From NCBI RefSeq assembly GCF_030348765.1, contig NZ_JAUCEU010000007.1, forward strand, positions 2,040,501-2,104,500: a DNA stretch of 64,000 nt, read 5' to 3'. This DNA is from Neobacillus sp. CF12 (GTDB lineage Bacteria > Bacillota > Bacilli > Bacillales > Cytobacillaceae). The notes under the pieces are model-generated. The model saw only the letters and a program-made list of their open reading frames with translations. It did no database searches and was not told the origin of the DNA. The stretch's first letter is position 1, and each line of letters begins with the position of its first letter. Positions 36,019 to 44,836 of this stretch are shown piece after piece. The position numbers and the translations under genes are program-made.

Positions 36019-37686
36019 TTATACTTCCATAATAATCGGAAGGATCATAGGTCTTCTTTTCGTTTTCTCAAACAAATACCGGTTTAATCCATCTCTAACA
36101 TCCTGCTTAAGACTGGACCATTCAAAGGAATCTTTAGAAATGTTCTTTTGCACGATTTCTCGAACTAATTTTGTTGATTCATCCATTAATTTTTCTGATT
36201 CACGAACATAGACAAATCCTCGTGAAATAATTTCTGGGCCGGCAGCAATCTTCTTATCCTGACGTGTTAATGTTACCACTACGATTAAAATACCATCTTG
36301 AGATAAAAGTCTTCGATCACGTAAAACAATATTTCCAACATCACCGACACCGATACCATCAATTAAAACATTCCCGGATGGTACTTTCCCACTAATAGTT
36401 AATACTCCATCCTTATATTCTACTATATCCCCACGGTCTGGAATAATAATATTCTCATCAGAAATTCCACAATCAAGTGCCAGTTTCCGATGGGCTTTTA
36501 ACATTCGATATTCCCCGTGCACTGGAATAAAAAACTTTGGTTTCATTAAGTTAATCATAAACTTTAATTCTTCTTGACTTCCATGACTGGAAACATGTAT
36601 TGTTCTCTTTCCTGAAATAACATTAGCTCCTGCCCTAAAAAGCATATCCACGGTCCTAGAGATCAATAATTCACTTCCCCTTAGAGGTGAAGCAGCAATT
36701 AATACAGTATCCCCCGGCTGGATATTTACATATTTCGCAGTTTGTTTAGCCATCTTTTGAAGGGCTTCAATCGGTTCCCCTTGACTTCCTGTCATCAAAA
36801 CAACGATTTGCTTGTCTTCATAGTTATTTATTTCGCTAACAGGGACAATAAGGTCTTCTTCCACCTCTAAATAGCCTAAATCTAGTGCGATATGATAGAT
36901 TCTCTCAAGGCTTTTACCAACGACTGCTACTTTACGGCCATTATCCCTAGCAGCATCAAATATATGCTGAATTCTGTTTATGTCAGAGGCAAAGCATGCT
37001 GCAATAATTCTTCCACGTGTATTATAAAATGCAGTTGATAATTCCCGCTCAACAATTGCCTCAGAAGTAGTGTATCCAGGTTTCTCTGCTTCTGTACTAT
37101 CTGAAAGTAAGCATAGTACACCATTTTCTCCGATTGCAGCCATTTTTCCTATTTCAGGTTTATACAGCTTTGTAGCGGCTTGATCAAATTTAAAATCTCC
37201 GGTATATACAATGCTGCCTTCTGAAGTATGAACACAAACCCCAACTGAATCGGGAATACTGTGATTTGTTCGGAAGAAACTCACCTCAACGGAATTCATT
37301 TGTACAATACTATCCGAAGTTATTTCAATAAAGTTCGTTTTCCCGCTAAACTCCTGCTCTTTCAGCTTTGCGTTTGCGAGAGCGAGGGTAAGTTTTGTTC
37401 CGTAAACAGGTATGTCCATTTGGCGGAGAAGGTAGGAAAGGGCACCGATATGGTCTTCATGACCATGTGTTAGGAATACCGCCTTTACTCTTTCCTTGTT
37501 TTCAGTCAAATAACTGATGTCTGGAATAACGATATCAATGCCAAGCATTTCATCCTCGGGGAACATTAGCCCGGCATCAATGATATAAATATCCTTGTCC
37601 ACTTCGACAAGATACATGTTTTTTCCGATTTCTCCAATACCACCAAGCGTTATAATCTTAATGGAACTATTTTTTCTATTTATCAA
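36019..37686 (-). CDS. rnjB: Ribonuclease J2
   Basis: RNase J2 partners RNase J1 in 5'-to-3' and endonucleolytic mRNA decay and rRNA processing. I chose the TTG at 37686: AGGAGG lies nine bases upstream and the product is then 555 residues, the length of B. subtilis RNase J2; the open frame runs 13 codons further but with no ribosome site. It has the metallo-beta-lactamase and beta-CASP domains, the metal motif THGHEDHIG, GDFKFD, and the C-terminal block KRRPMILPIIMEV. The intact HGHEDH motif is notable (see findings). The position beside tepA and dapA identifies it as J2 rather than J1. Confidence 0.93.
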   Translation of the reverse strand: MINRKNSSIKIITLGGIGEIGKNMYLVEVDKDIYIIDAGLMFPEDEMLGIDIVIPDISYLTENKERVKAVFLTHGHEDHIGALSYLLRQMDIPVYGTKLTLALANAKLKEQEFSGKTNFIEITSDSIVQMNSVEVSFFRTNHSIPDSVGVCVHTSEGSIVYTGDFKFDQAATKLYKPEIGKMAAIGENGVLCLLSDSTEAEKPGYTTSEAIVERELSTAFYNTRGRIIAACFASDINRIQHIFDAARDNGRKVAVVGKSLERIYHIALDLGYLEVEEDLIVPVSEINNYEDKQIVVLMTGSQGEPIEALQKMAKQTAKYVNIQPGDTVLIAASPLRGSELLISRTVDMLFRAGANVISGKRTIHVSSHGSQEELKFMINLMKPKFFIPVHGEYRMLKAHRKLALDCGISDENIIIPDRGDIVEYKDGVLTISGKVPSGNVLIDGIGVGDVGNIVLRDRRLLSQDGILIVVVTLTRQDKKIAAGPEIISRGFVYVRESEKLMDESTKLVREIVQKNISKDSFEWSSLKQDVRDGLNRYLFEKTKRRPMILPIIMEV

Positions 37687-37876
37687 TTTCCGTTTCCTCC
37701 TATGTTGATTGTCTAGCTCATGCACTTTTCACTAGAGGGCTTCGACATTCCAAATATTGCCCGATCGAAATCAGTTATGCTTATTATACTTGAAACATGA
37801 AAACCTTTACAACCAAATTTAGTTGTTTTTACCATTGTAGGAAAATAAGTGAGAGGGAAATGTTTAGAAATTAAAA

Positions 37877-37906
37877 AATGCCAACCGATTTTTATCGATT
37901 GGCATT
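37877..37906 (-). terminator. Terminator of dapA
   Basis: A 13-bp stem (AATGCCAACCGAT with ATCGATTGGCATT, one mismatch) has the loop TTTT and is followed on the minus strand by TTTTTTAATTTC, seven bases from the dapA stop. Confidence 0.8.
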
Positions 37907-37912
37907 GCATAA

Positions 37913-38779
37913 TCATACTAATAATTTACTTAATGTTGACCGTTCTTGTTCCGTTAATGGGACTAGTGGCAATCTTACAGATCCTACATCGAGTCCTTTA
38001 ACCTGGAGAGCCGTTTTAACAGGAGCGGGGCTTGGAGCCGCAAAGAGTCCCTGCATGAGCGGAAGAAGCTGTTGGTGTAGACTTGCCGCCTTTGCATTGT
38101 TACCTTCTAAAAAGGCCATCACCATCTCTTGCATTTCGTTCCCAATCACATGGGAGGCAACAGAAACCACTCCTACCCCGCCAATAGACAGAACCGGGAT
38201 GGTCATTCCATCATCGCCACTATACAGATCAAAATCACTGTCAGTATTTGCAATAATGCGGGTCATAGCATTTAGGTCACCGCTTGCTTCTTTAACAGCA
38301 ACGATATTAGAGACTTGGGACAGCCTAATAATGGTTTCGGGATGAATATTTACCGCTGCTCTTCCTGGAATATTATAAACCATCACAGGCAGAGCAGTGG
38401 CAGCTGCAACAGACTTAAAGTGTTGATACAAACCTTCTTGATTCGGTTTATTATAATAAGGTGCCACCACCATAATACCATCCACACCAAGTTGCTCAGC
38501 TTTTCGAGTAAGTTCCACGGAAGCGTAGGTATTATTGCTGCCTGTTCCTGCAATTACAGGTATTCTTTTCTTAACCACCTTCACGACATGGTCAAATAAT
38601 GCCAATTTTTCTTCCTTTGATAGTGTTGGCGATTCACCAGTCGTCCCAGCGACAACAAGAGATTCCGTACCATTCTCTATTAAATAATTGACTAATTGAG
38701 TGGTCTTCGAAAAATCAATATGACCTTTTTTATCAAAAGGTGTTACCATGGCAGTTGAAACTCGCCCAAAATGAACCAT
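37913..38779 (-). CDS. dapA: 4-hydroxy-tetrahydrodipicolinate synthase
   Basis: DapA condenses pyruvate with aspartate semialdehyde, the first step specific to lysine, diaminopimelate and dipicolinate. The 288 residues include the Schiff-base Lys in IVAVKEASGDL, the Tyr in MVYNIPGRAAV, and GTTGESPTLS near the active site. ATG at 38779 has AAAGGAG upstream. It is the last gene of the asd-dapG-dapA group, 84 bases after dapG, as in B. subtilis. Confidence 0.97.
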   Translation of the reverse strand: MVHFGRVSTAMVTPFDKKGHIDFSKTTQLVNYLIENGTESLVVAGTTGESPTLSKEEKLALFDHVVKVVKKRIPVIAGTGSNNTYASVELTRKAEQLGVDGIMVVAPYYNKPNQEGLYQHFKSVAAATALPVMVYNIPGRAAVNIHPETIIRLSQVSNIVAVKEASGDLNAMTRIIANTDSDFDLYSGDDGMTIPVLSIGGVGVVSVASHVIGNEMQEMVMAFLEGNNAKAASLHQQLLPLMQGLFAAPSPAPVKTALQVKGLDVGSVRLPLVPLTEQERSTLSKLLV

Positions 38780-38863
38780 TTTACTACTCCTTTCAATTAC
38801 GAAAATCCAGATGTGACAATTGGCAGTTCAGATTCAAACTGCCTTTTATCAATCCTTCCTATA

Positions 38864-40108
38864 TTAGATATCCGTAAGCTTTGATTCAAGTCCTTCTTCT
38901 TCAAGATGAAAGGCGTCATGTAATGCATTCACTGATTTTACCAAATCGTCCTGCTTGACTAGTACCCAAATGGTTGTATGGCTATCAGCTGATTGTAGGA
39001 TGCGAATTCCATTCTCAGAAAGTGCGGTAACAATTTTAGAAGTAACACCCGGAACCCCAGCAATTCCTGCTCCAACTACAGAAACTTTTGCACAATGACG
39101 CTCTACTACAGGTTCATGACCTATTTCCTTTAAGACCTTTATTGCTCTTTCACTCATTTCATCGGTAACGGTGTAAACAACTCCATTAGGTGAAATATTG
39201 ATGAAATCCACACTGATTTTTTCATTTGCCATTGCTTTAAAAACTTCTGCTTGTAAGTAGTATTGGTCTTTTTTTGCAAAAACCTTAATTTGGGTCACAT
39301 TCGAAACATGTGCAATTCCAGTAACCGTTCTTTCTTTTATATCGCTACCTCGAGATTCTTTCGAAATGGCGGTTACCAATGTTCCTAAATTATCTGAATA
39401 GGTGGAGCGAATTCGAATAGGTACCTTTGATTGCATAGCGATTTCAACAGCTCTTGGGTGAATTACCTTTGCCCCTTGATACGCCATATTACATAGCTCT
39501 GTATAGGTAACTACTGAAAGCCTCCTCGCATTTTCAGCGATTCTAGGATCTGCTGTCATGATTCCTTCAACGTCGGTAAATATATCAATCCATTCTGCAT
39601 TAAGTGCAGCTCCTAAGGCAGCGGCTGACGTATCACTGCCACCTCGTCCAATTGTAGTGATGTCACCGTTCTTTGCAGCACCTTGAAATCCAGCAACAAC
39701 AACCACATCATTATGTTCTAATTCTCTTAGCAATCGGTCACATTTCATTTCAATAATCTTTGCTTGGGAATGGTCATTATTCGTTCGAAATCCCGCTTGA
39801 GCCCCTGTCAAAGCAATCGCCTTGATCCCACTTTCTATCAGCATGTTTGAAAAAACGATACTTGAAATGATCTCACCGCAGGATAATAATAAATCATGTT
39901 CCCGTTTACTAACATTGCTATGATTACCACCAATTAAAGAGAGAAGTGTATCTGTGGCATAGGGATCACCTTTTCTTCCCATCGCAGATACTACGACTAC
40001 AACCTTATAGCCATCAGCTAATGCTTTTCCGATATGTTTCTTAGCATGTTGCCTGCTTTCTTTATCCCTGACAGATGTCCCGCCAAATTTTTGAACTATT
40101 ATTTTCAT
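38864..40108 (-). CDS. dapG: Aspartokinase I (diaminopimelate-type)
   Basis: DapG phosphorylates aspartate to feed diaminopimelate and lysine synthesis. ATG at 40108 gives 414 residues starting MKIIVQKFGGTSV, the same start as the B. subtilis enzyme; a TTG six bases earlier is nearer the weak AGG site and cannot be excluded. The kinase domain has KFGGTSV, the TTIGRGGSDTSAAAL motif and ADPR. The C-terminal part has two ACT domains, likely sensing meso-diaminopimelate as in B. subtilis DapG. It lies between asd and dapA. Confidence 0.96.
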   Translation of the reverse strand: MKIIVQKFGGTSVRDKESRQHAKKHIGKALADGYKVVVVVSAMGRKGDPYATDTLLSLIGGNHSNVSKREHDLLLSCGEIISSIVFSNMLIESGIKAIALTGAQAGFRTNNDHSQAKIIEMKCDRLLRELEHNDVVVVAGFQGAAKNGDITTIGRGGSDTSAAALGAALNAEWIDIFTDVEGIMTADPRIAENARRLSVVTYTELCNMAYQGAKVIHPRAVEIAMQSKVPIRIRSTYSDNLGTLVTAISKESRGSDIKERTVTGIAHVSNVTQIKVFAKKDQYYLQAEVFKAMANEKISVDFINISPNGVVYTVTDEMSERAIKVLKEIGHEPVVERHCAKVSVVGAGIAGVPGVTSKIVTALSENGIRILQSADSHTTIWVLVKQDDLVKSVNALHDAFHLEEEGLESKLTDI

Positions 40109-40140
40109 AGACAATTAAACCTGCCTTTTTAATCAAACCA

Positions 40141-41199
40141 TTATTTTTTTTCCGTGATTAATCCTAGCTTTATTAAGCTTTCTGCAATTTGAACTGAATT
40201 CCAGGCAGCACCCTTGAGTAAATTGTCAGAAACAACCCACATATGAAAACCACGGCTCTCATTTAGGTCGTTACGAATTCTACCTACAAACACATCATTA
40301 CTTCCTACGCAGTTTGCAGGCATTGGATATACTTGATTCTCTGGATCATCTTGTAAAACAACCCCTGGTGCCGAACTTAATAATTCCTTTAATTCACCAG
40401 CACTTACTCCGTCTGCTTCAATTTCAAAATAAACTGATTCAGAGTGACCGACTGCAACTGGTAATCTCACACAAGTCGCGGCAACAGGCAGATCTGGTAA
40501 ATGCATTATCTTTTTTGTTTCATTTATCATTTTCATCTCTTCAAAAGTATAACCGTTTTCTTGGAACTTATCTATTTGTGGTATCGCATTAAAGGCAATT
40601 TGATAGTGTTTCTTGTCACCTTTAACAGGTAAAATCTTCGGTTCTACTTTTTCCCCATTAAGAAGGGATTTCGTTTGTTCCTGTAATTCCTCAATTGCAA
40701 CAGCTCCTGCACCTGAAACTGCTTGATAGGTGGAAACAATCACTTTTTTAAGTCCATATTTTTTCCTAATTGGTTCTAAGGCTACTACCATTTGGATAGT
40801 GGAACAATTTGGGTTTGCAATAATACCATTATGATTATGCAAATCATGTTCGTTAACCTCTGGGACCACTAGAGGAATATCTTGATGCATTCTAAAAGCA
40901 CTTGTGTTGTCTACTACGATTGCTCCGTGTTTAACAGCCTCAGGTGCAAGTTCTTTTGAAATATTGCCACCTGCCGAGAATAAAGCTATATCAACTCCAG
41001 CAAAGCTTTCAGGCTTCGCTTCTTGAATGGTATGCTCAACACCCTCAATCGTAACTTTTTTACCAGCTGAACGCGCAGAAGATAAGAGAGTTAATTGACT
41101 AATTGGGAATTTTTCTTTCATTAACGTTTGGATCATTTGTTGACCCACTGCTCCTGTTGCTCCTACGACAGCTACATGATATCCACTTGTTTGACTCAT
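40141..41199 (-). CDS. asd: Aspartate-semialdehyde dehydrogenase
   Basis: Asd reduces aspartyl phosphate to aspartate semialdehyde with NADPH. The 352-residue protein has the nucleotide-binding [11 protein letters not shown] (about 13-23), the catalytic Cys in ANPNCSTIQ (about residue 133), and the substrate Arg/His region [14 protein letters not shown] at 41199 has AAAGGGGT upstream. It is the first gene of the lysine-branch set after dpaB, 32 bases before dapG. Confidence 0.97.
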   Translation of the reverse strand: MSQTSGYHVAVVGATGAVGQQMIQTLMKEKFPISQLTLLSSARSAGKKVTIEGVEHTIQEAKPESFAGVDIALFSAGGNISKELAPEAVKHGAIVVDNTSAFRMHQDIPLVVPEVNEHDLHNHNGIIANPNCSTIQMVVALEPIRKKYGLKKVIVSTYQAVSGAGAVAIEELQEQTKSLLNGEKVEPKILPVKGDKKHYQIAFNAIPQIDKFQENGYTFEEMKMINETKKIMHLPDLPVAATCVRLPVAVGHSESVYFEIEADGVSAGELKELLSSAPGVVLQDDPENQVYPMPANCVGSNDVFVGRIRNDLNESRGFHMWVVSDNLLKGAAWNSVQIAESLIKLGLITEKK

Positions 41200-41286
41200 T
41201 TTCTAGTACCCCTTTCAATCTTTCATCTATTATTTATTGGTTATTTCTGTTCATGGAAAAGAATCAGAAAAGGTTAATATAAATTC

Positions 41287-41317
41287 TCATCAGTGAGAAA
41301 ATTAGTCCCACTGATGA
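41287..41317 (-). terminator. Probable terminator or attenuator between dpaB and asd
   Basis: TCATCAGTG pairs with CACTGATGA around a 13-base loop. The minus strand continues GAATTTATATT, a poor T-run, so read-through into asd is likely. Confidence 0.45.
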
Positions 41318-41383
41318 TTGAATTATTAATATATTAACATATTCCCTGAAAGAAAAAACCATATTTGACGAAAGGAGTTAGAA

Positions 41384-41983
41384 TTAGTCTGTATCTCTAT
41401 ATCTTTCTATCAAAACAGGCTGAATTTGGCGGCCTTCAATGGCTGCTTCTACGGTTTCCATTAACATTGGCATTCTTGCTACCATTGAGTTTGGCTTCTT
41501 GATTGGGTCGTCCTGCCCATATGGAATAAAATAAATATGTTTTGTTGCCATTAGTCTCATTAAGTTAACACCGTTAAGACCCAATGCATCATTTGTTGAA
41601 ATACCAAGTACAACCGGTTTTAAATTTCGAAGTGTGGCTTTTGCAGCCATTAGTACAGGGCTATCATTCATTGCATTCGCAAATTTACTCATCGATACAC
41701 CGGTTAGCGGGGCAATTACCATACAGTCTAAAGGAATTTTCGGACCCAAAGGCTCTGCTTTAACAATTGAATCTATCGCTCTGTTTCCAGTTAAATCTTC
41801 GATTCTCTGAATCCAGTCTTCCCCTTTTCCAAAACGAGTTTCTGTATTTTTCACTGTAAATGTAACAACTGGTAAGACCTCGGCACCTGCTTGAACTAAC
41901 TTCTCTATTTCCGGAAATACCGCATCATACGTACAGTGAGATCCAGTTAAACCAAAGCCTATTTTTTTTCCTTTTAAACTCAT
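41384..41983 (-). CDS. dpaB: Dipicolinate synthase subunit B
   Basis: DpaB (SpoVFB) is the flavoprotein-fold subunit of dipicolinate synthase, which makes the spore-core chelator dipicolinic acid in the mother cell. The 199-residue protein starts SLKGKKIGFGLTGSHCTYDA and has the HFCD-like segment PLTGVSMSKFANAMNDSPVL. Its ATG overlaps the dpaA stop by four bases. Sequence and position match B. subtilis spoVFB. Confidence 0.96.
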   Translation of the reverse strand: MSLKGKKIGFGLTGSHCTYDAVFPEIEKLVQAGAEVLPVVTFTVKNTETRFGKGEDWIQRIEDLTGNRAIDSIVKAEPLGPKIPLDCMVIAPLTGVSMSKFANAMNDSPVLMAAKATLRNLKPVVLGISTNDALGLNGVNLMRLMATKHIYFIPYGQDDPIKKPNSMVARMPMLMETVEAAIEGRQIQPVLIERYRDTD

Positions 41984-42882
41984 TTTACTATCCCCTTTCG
42001 CTTACCTAAATCATCTTGAAGCAATTGGGCCAGAACATTGGCTAGTATTTGACCAGCTGTTTTTGGCGCGACAATTCCAGGTAATCCTGGTGCAAGCAGT
42101 GCTTTTATGCCTCTTTTTTCTGCATACCTAAAATCTGTTCCACCTGGCTTTGAAGCTAAATCAATGATCAGTGTATGAGCAGGCATTTTGGAAATAACTG
42201 AGGCCGTTACAATTAATAATGGAATTGTATTGATTAAGATATCAGTATCTTTAATCTGTTGGTCTACTTCGTTTAAATGGAAAGGGGTTAAACCCATTTC
42301 CGTAATTCTAGCAAGATGCTCACTTTTTCTGGCACCAACCTTTACCTTTGCCCCAAGTGCATGGAAGGTTCTTGCCACACTCATTCCTACTCTTCCTAAA
42401 CCTAAAACCGCAATATTGGAGCCATGAATCGTAAAATCAGTATGCTGGATGGCCATCATAATCGTTCCTTCTACTGTCGGAATAGAATTGTATATGGCCA
42501 CATCGTCCCTCTCAAAAAGCTGAATAAGTGGACGATTTGCCTCCTTTGTAATACCGTTTAAATATGCATTACTAATTCCGGAGTAAATGGGACAATGATC
42601 AGGTGTTTTCTTAAGCATATCGGCTGTCAAAACTACCTTTTCATTCGAAAAGATTGTTTCAACATGCCCTTCTAAATTTGTACCGGGTACCGGTAAGATA
42701 AAAGCATCCATATTTGAAAAATCGACTTCATCCAACTTTTCCTTCACAGCGCCTGTGAACGCGTGATCAAGCTGCTCGAAGCCAATCAAAGATAATCTAG
42801 CATCTAACTCGGTTAACTTCCGGATAATCTCCAGCTGTCTTGCATCTCCACCGATCACGGCTATCTGCATCCCTGTCAGCAT
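41980..42882 (-). CDS. dpaA: Dipicolinate synthase subunit A
   Basis: DpaA (SpoVFA) is the dehydrogenase-like subunit that forms dipicolinate from the DapA product. I chose ATG at 42882 because AAGGTG lies nine bases upstream and the start MLTGMQIAVIGGDARQLEII matches B. subtilis; the ATG at 42894 is too close to the ribosome site. The 300 residues have an N-terminal Rossmann-like domain and a second NAD-binding motif VLGLGRVGMSVARTFHALGA. It is co-translated with dpaB. A sigma-K-like promoter lies upstream, fitting mother-cell expression. Confidence 0.96.
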   Translation of the reverse strand: MLTGMQIAVIGGDARQLEIIRKLTELDARLSLIGFEQLDHAFTGAVKEKLDEVDFSNMDAFILPVPGTNLEGHVETIFSNEKVVLTADMLKKTPDHCPIYSGISNAYLNGITKEANRPLIQLFERDDVAIYNSIPTVEGTIMMAIQHTDFTIHGSNIAVLGLGRVGMSVARTFHALGAKVKVGARKSEHLARITEMGLTPFHLNEVDQQIKDTDILINTIPLLIVTASVISKMPAHTLIIDLASKPGGTDFRYAEKRGIKALLAPGLPGIVAPKTAGQILANVLAQLLQDDLGKRKGIVK

Positions 42883-42945
42883 GAAATCATTCACCTTCTT
42901 TTTTTAAAAATCCAAGCAGAAGTCTTTTTCTTCTTATCACTTCAA

Positions 42946-42973
42946 CATCTTATGTAAGAATGAATGAATCTGT
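42946..42973 (-). promoter_or_regulatory. Candidate sigma-K promoter of dpaAB
   Basis: On the minus strand AC is followed after 17 bases by CATAAGATG, close to AC-N16/17-CATANNNTA. It lies about 65 bases before the dpaA ATG. spoVFAB is a sigma-K operon in B. subtilis. Confidence 0.55.
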
Positions 42974-42999
42974 GAGTTTTCCATTTACAGATAAATAAA

Positions 43000-43033
43000 A
43001 AAGCCCAAGCAAAATTTTATTTGCTTGGGCTTT
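43000..43033 (-). terminator. Terminator of ymxH
   Basis: A 14-bp perfect stem (AAAGCCCAAGCAAA with TTTGCTTGGGCTTT) is followed on the minus strand by TTATTTATC, seven bases after the ymxH stop. Confidence 0.85.
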
Positions 43034-43040
43034 GAGACTT

Positions 43041-43298
43041 TTATCCATTTTCCACTTCTTCTTCTTCCTTTACATCAATAATGATCATATCAGTTCCTAT
43101 TTTCTTTATGTGCTGCCATGGCACTCTAATTTCTCCACCTTGTTTCCTAAATCCAAACCACTTCACGGATGGAATGAGCAATGCTTGTATTTGCCCTGTG
43201 TTTTCATTAATTTCAAGATCAGTTTGACCTAGTACACCTAAACGCTCTGCCTTTTTTACATCCACAATTTCTTTGCCACTTAATTCACTTAACCTCAT
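43041..43298 (-). CDS. ymxH: YlmC/YmxH family PRC-barrel protein
   Basis: ATG at 43298, with GAGAGGAG upstream, gives 85 residues starting MRLSELSGKEIVDVKKAERL. This is the PRC-barrel fold family YlmC/YmxH found in all endospore formers. The C-terminus is an acidic stretch of Glu. The function is unknown; the family is associated with sporulation. It lies between mlpA and dpaA, as in B. subtilis. The open frame extends eight codons upstream without support. Confidence 0.92.
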   Translation of the reverse strand: MRLSELSGKEIVDVKKAERLGVLGQTDLEINENTGQIQALLIPSVKWFGFRKQGGEIRVPWQHIKKIGTDMIIIDVKEEEEVENG

Positions 43299-43373
43299 CT
43301 TAATAGGCTCCTCTCTCAACACTCTATACTATATGTGTATCGATGGAACAGCTAATTTAGACTAAGAAAAGTG

Positions 43374-43486
43374 GAAGCGCCTTGTCCAGGGGCGACAGGC
43401 ATAAGACGAGCCTGCTAGAAGGTTGTTCTTTAACCTTCTTGACGGATTGGCTTAGACCTGAGAGCCCCTAGGCGCTGGAACTAGAC
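43374..43486 (+). repeat. Structured ~113-bp intergenic element, copy 1 (upstream of ymxH)
   Basis: The element can fold into nested helices. Its ends pair (AGCGCCT with AGGCGCT), the next segment AGGGGC pairs with GCCCCT, and an inner hairpin GAAGGTT / AACCTTC has a 7-base loop. A near-identical copy lies at 45846-45950. It sits between the mlpA terminator and ymxH. Written on the plus strand; which strand is transcribed, if any, is not known. Confidence 0.88.
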
Positions 43487-43489
43487 ACT

Positions 43490-43529
43490 AAAAGAAAAAA
43501 CAGTTCTAGGGTGAACTGTTTTTTCTTTT
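43490..43529 (-). terminator. Terminator of mlpA
   Basis: A 17-bp stem pairs AAAAGAAAAAACAGTTC with its exact complement around TAGGGT, and overlaps the mlpA stop. Confidence 0.85.
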
Positions 43530-44766
43530 AGATTAAGTTCTTTGGTAATTCCCCATTCGGGCTAATTAACGAAATAGAGTATTTGTCTGTGAAAACAGAT
43601 GTTGCCATCCCATCTACACTTTGTTTCGTAACTTGATCAATTTGCTCAATAATTTCATCAAGTGAACGGTGGCGTTTTAAAAGAAGTTCATTTTTCCCGT
43701 TTCGACTCATCCGGCTGTTTGTGCTTTCCAAACCTAACATTAAACTTCCTTTTAATTGCTCCTTGCTATTGTTTAATTCTTTTTCAGTAATTCCATCTTG
43801 TTTTAATTTTTCAAGTGTTGCTTGTATCGTTTCGAATAACACATCCATCTGTTTTGCCCCTGTTCCACCATAAACGGTTACCACGCCGTTATCTTGATAA
43901 GCGGAATGATAAGAGAAGATTGAATATGCTAATCCTCGCTGCTCACGAACGTCTTGGAATAATCTGCTGCTCATGCTGCCGCCTAAAATATTATTTAAAA
44001 TAATTAAACTGTAGACATCTTCATGGCCAATCTTTAACCCTTCGAAACCAATACATAGATGTGCTTGTTCTGTTTCTTTCTTACGAGATAATCGATTCGA
44101 TTGGAAGACTGGAATATTTTCATGTGTTGAGCTATTTCCACCCTCATAAGAACCAAAATACTTTTCAACCTCAAGAATAAATTTATCAGAAATATTTCCA
44201 GCAATCGAAATGACAACATTTTCTGGTGTATAACGATTATGGATATAGTCTTTAAGTGTTGCCCCTGTAAATGTATTTAAGGTTTCCTCAGTCCCTAGAA
44301 TAGGATATCCAAGTGGATGATCTCCATAAATGGCACGGCTGAGTAAATCATGAACAATATCATCAGGAGTATCATCATACATCTTAATTTCCTCTAGAAC
44401 TACATTTCTTTCTTTATTTAACTCTTCTTCAACAAAGGTTGAATTGAAGAACATATCTGCTAACACATCTAAAGCGAATTGAGCATGTGTATCCAGAACT
44501 TTAGCATAGTAGCATGTGTATTCTTTAGAGGTAAAAGCATTCACTTGACCGCCAATACTATCAAAGGATTCAGCTATTTCTTTCGCCGAGCGTGTTTTCG
44601 TCCCTTTAAAAAACATATGCTCTAAAAAGTGCGAAATACCATTCGTTTGGGGATTTTCATTTCTTGAACCAGTGCCAATCCATACTCCAATTGCCACAGA
44701 TCTCACGGTTGGAATATTTTCTAATACAATTCTTACTCCATTTTTGCAAGAATATTTGTTAATCAT
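43528..44766 (-). CDS. mlpA: M16-family zinc peptidase MlpA (YmxG)
   Basis: The 412-residue processing-peptidase-like protein has the zinc motif HFLEH in NGISHFLEHMFFKGTKTRSA (about residue 50) and the second metal-binding glutamate region ERNVVLEEIKMYDDTPDD. The M16 R/Y region EQRGLAYSIFSYHSAYQDNG follows in the C-terminal half. In B. subtilis MlpA is a mitochondrial-processing-like peptidase between ylxY and ymxH. ATG at 44766 has AGGAGG upstream. Confidence 0.95.
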   Translation of the reverse strand: MINKYSCKNGVRIVLENIPTVRSVAIGVWIGTGSRNENPQTNGISHFLEHMFFKGTKTRSAKEIAESFDSIGGQVNAFTSKEYTCYYAKVLDTHAQFALDVLADMFFNSTFVEEELNKERNVVLEEIKMYDDTPDDIVHDLLSRAIYGDHPLGYPILGTEETLNTFTGATLKDYIHNRYTPENVVISIAGNISDKFILEVEKYFGSYEGGNSSTHENIPVFQSNRLSRKKETEQAHLCIGFEGLKIGHEDVYSLIILNNILGGSMSSRLFQDVREQRGLAYSIFSYHSAYQDNGVVTVYGGTGAKQMDVLFETIQATLEKLKQDGITEKELNNSKEQLKGSLMLGLESTNSRMSRNGKNELLLKRHRSLDEIIEQIDQVTKQSVDGMATSVFTDKYSISLISPNGELPKNLI

Positions 44767-44836
44767 TAAAATCCTCCTGTCTATAGAAAACGGAAACTTA
44801 AGCTTTTTCCTTTATTATCTGGATACTGTGATAAAT

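Noticed and set aside
37878..38345. Plus-strand 155-residue open frame opposite dapA
   Set aside because: Antisense shadow; it begins in the dapA terminator stem and lacks a ribosome site.
41200..41383. Lysine riboswitch before asd/dapG
   Set aside because: The leader is too short and shows no lysine-element core; only one weak hairpin is present.
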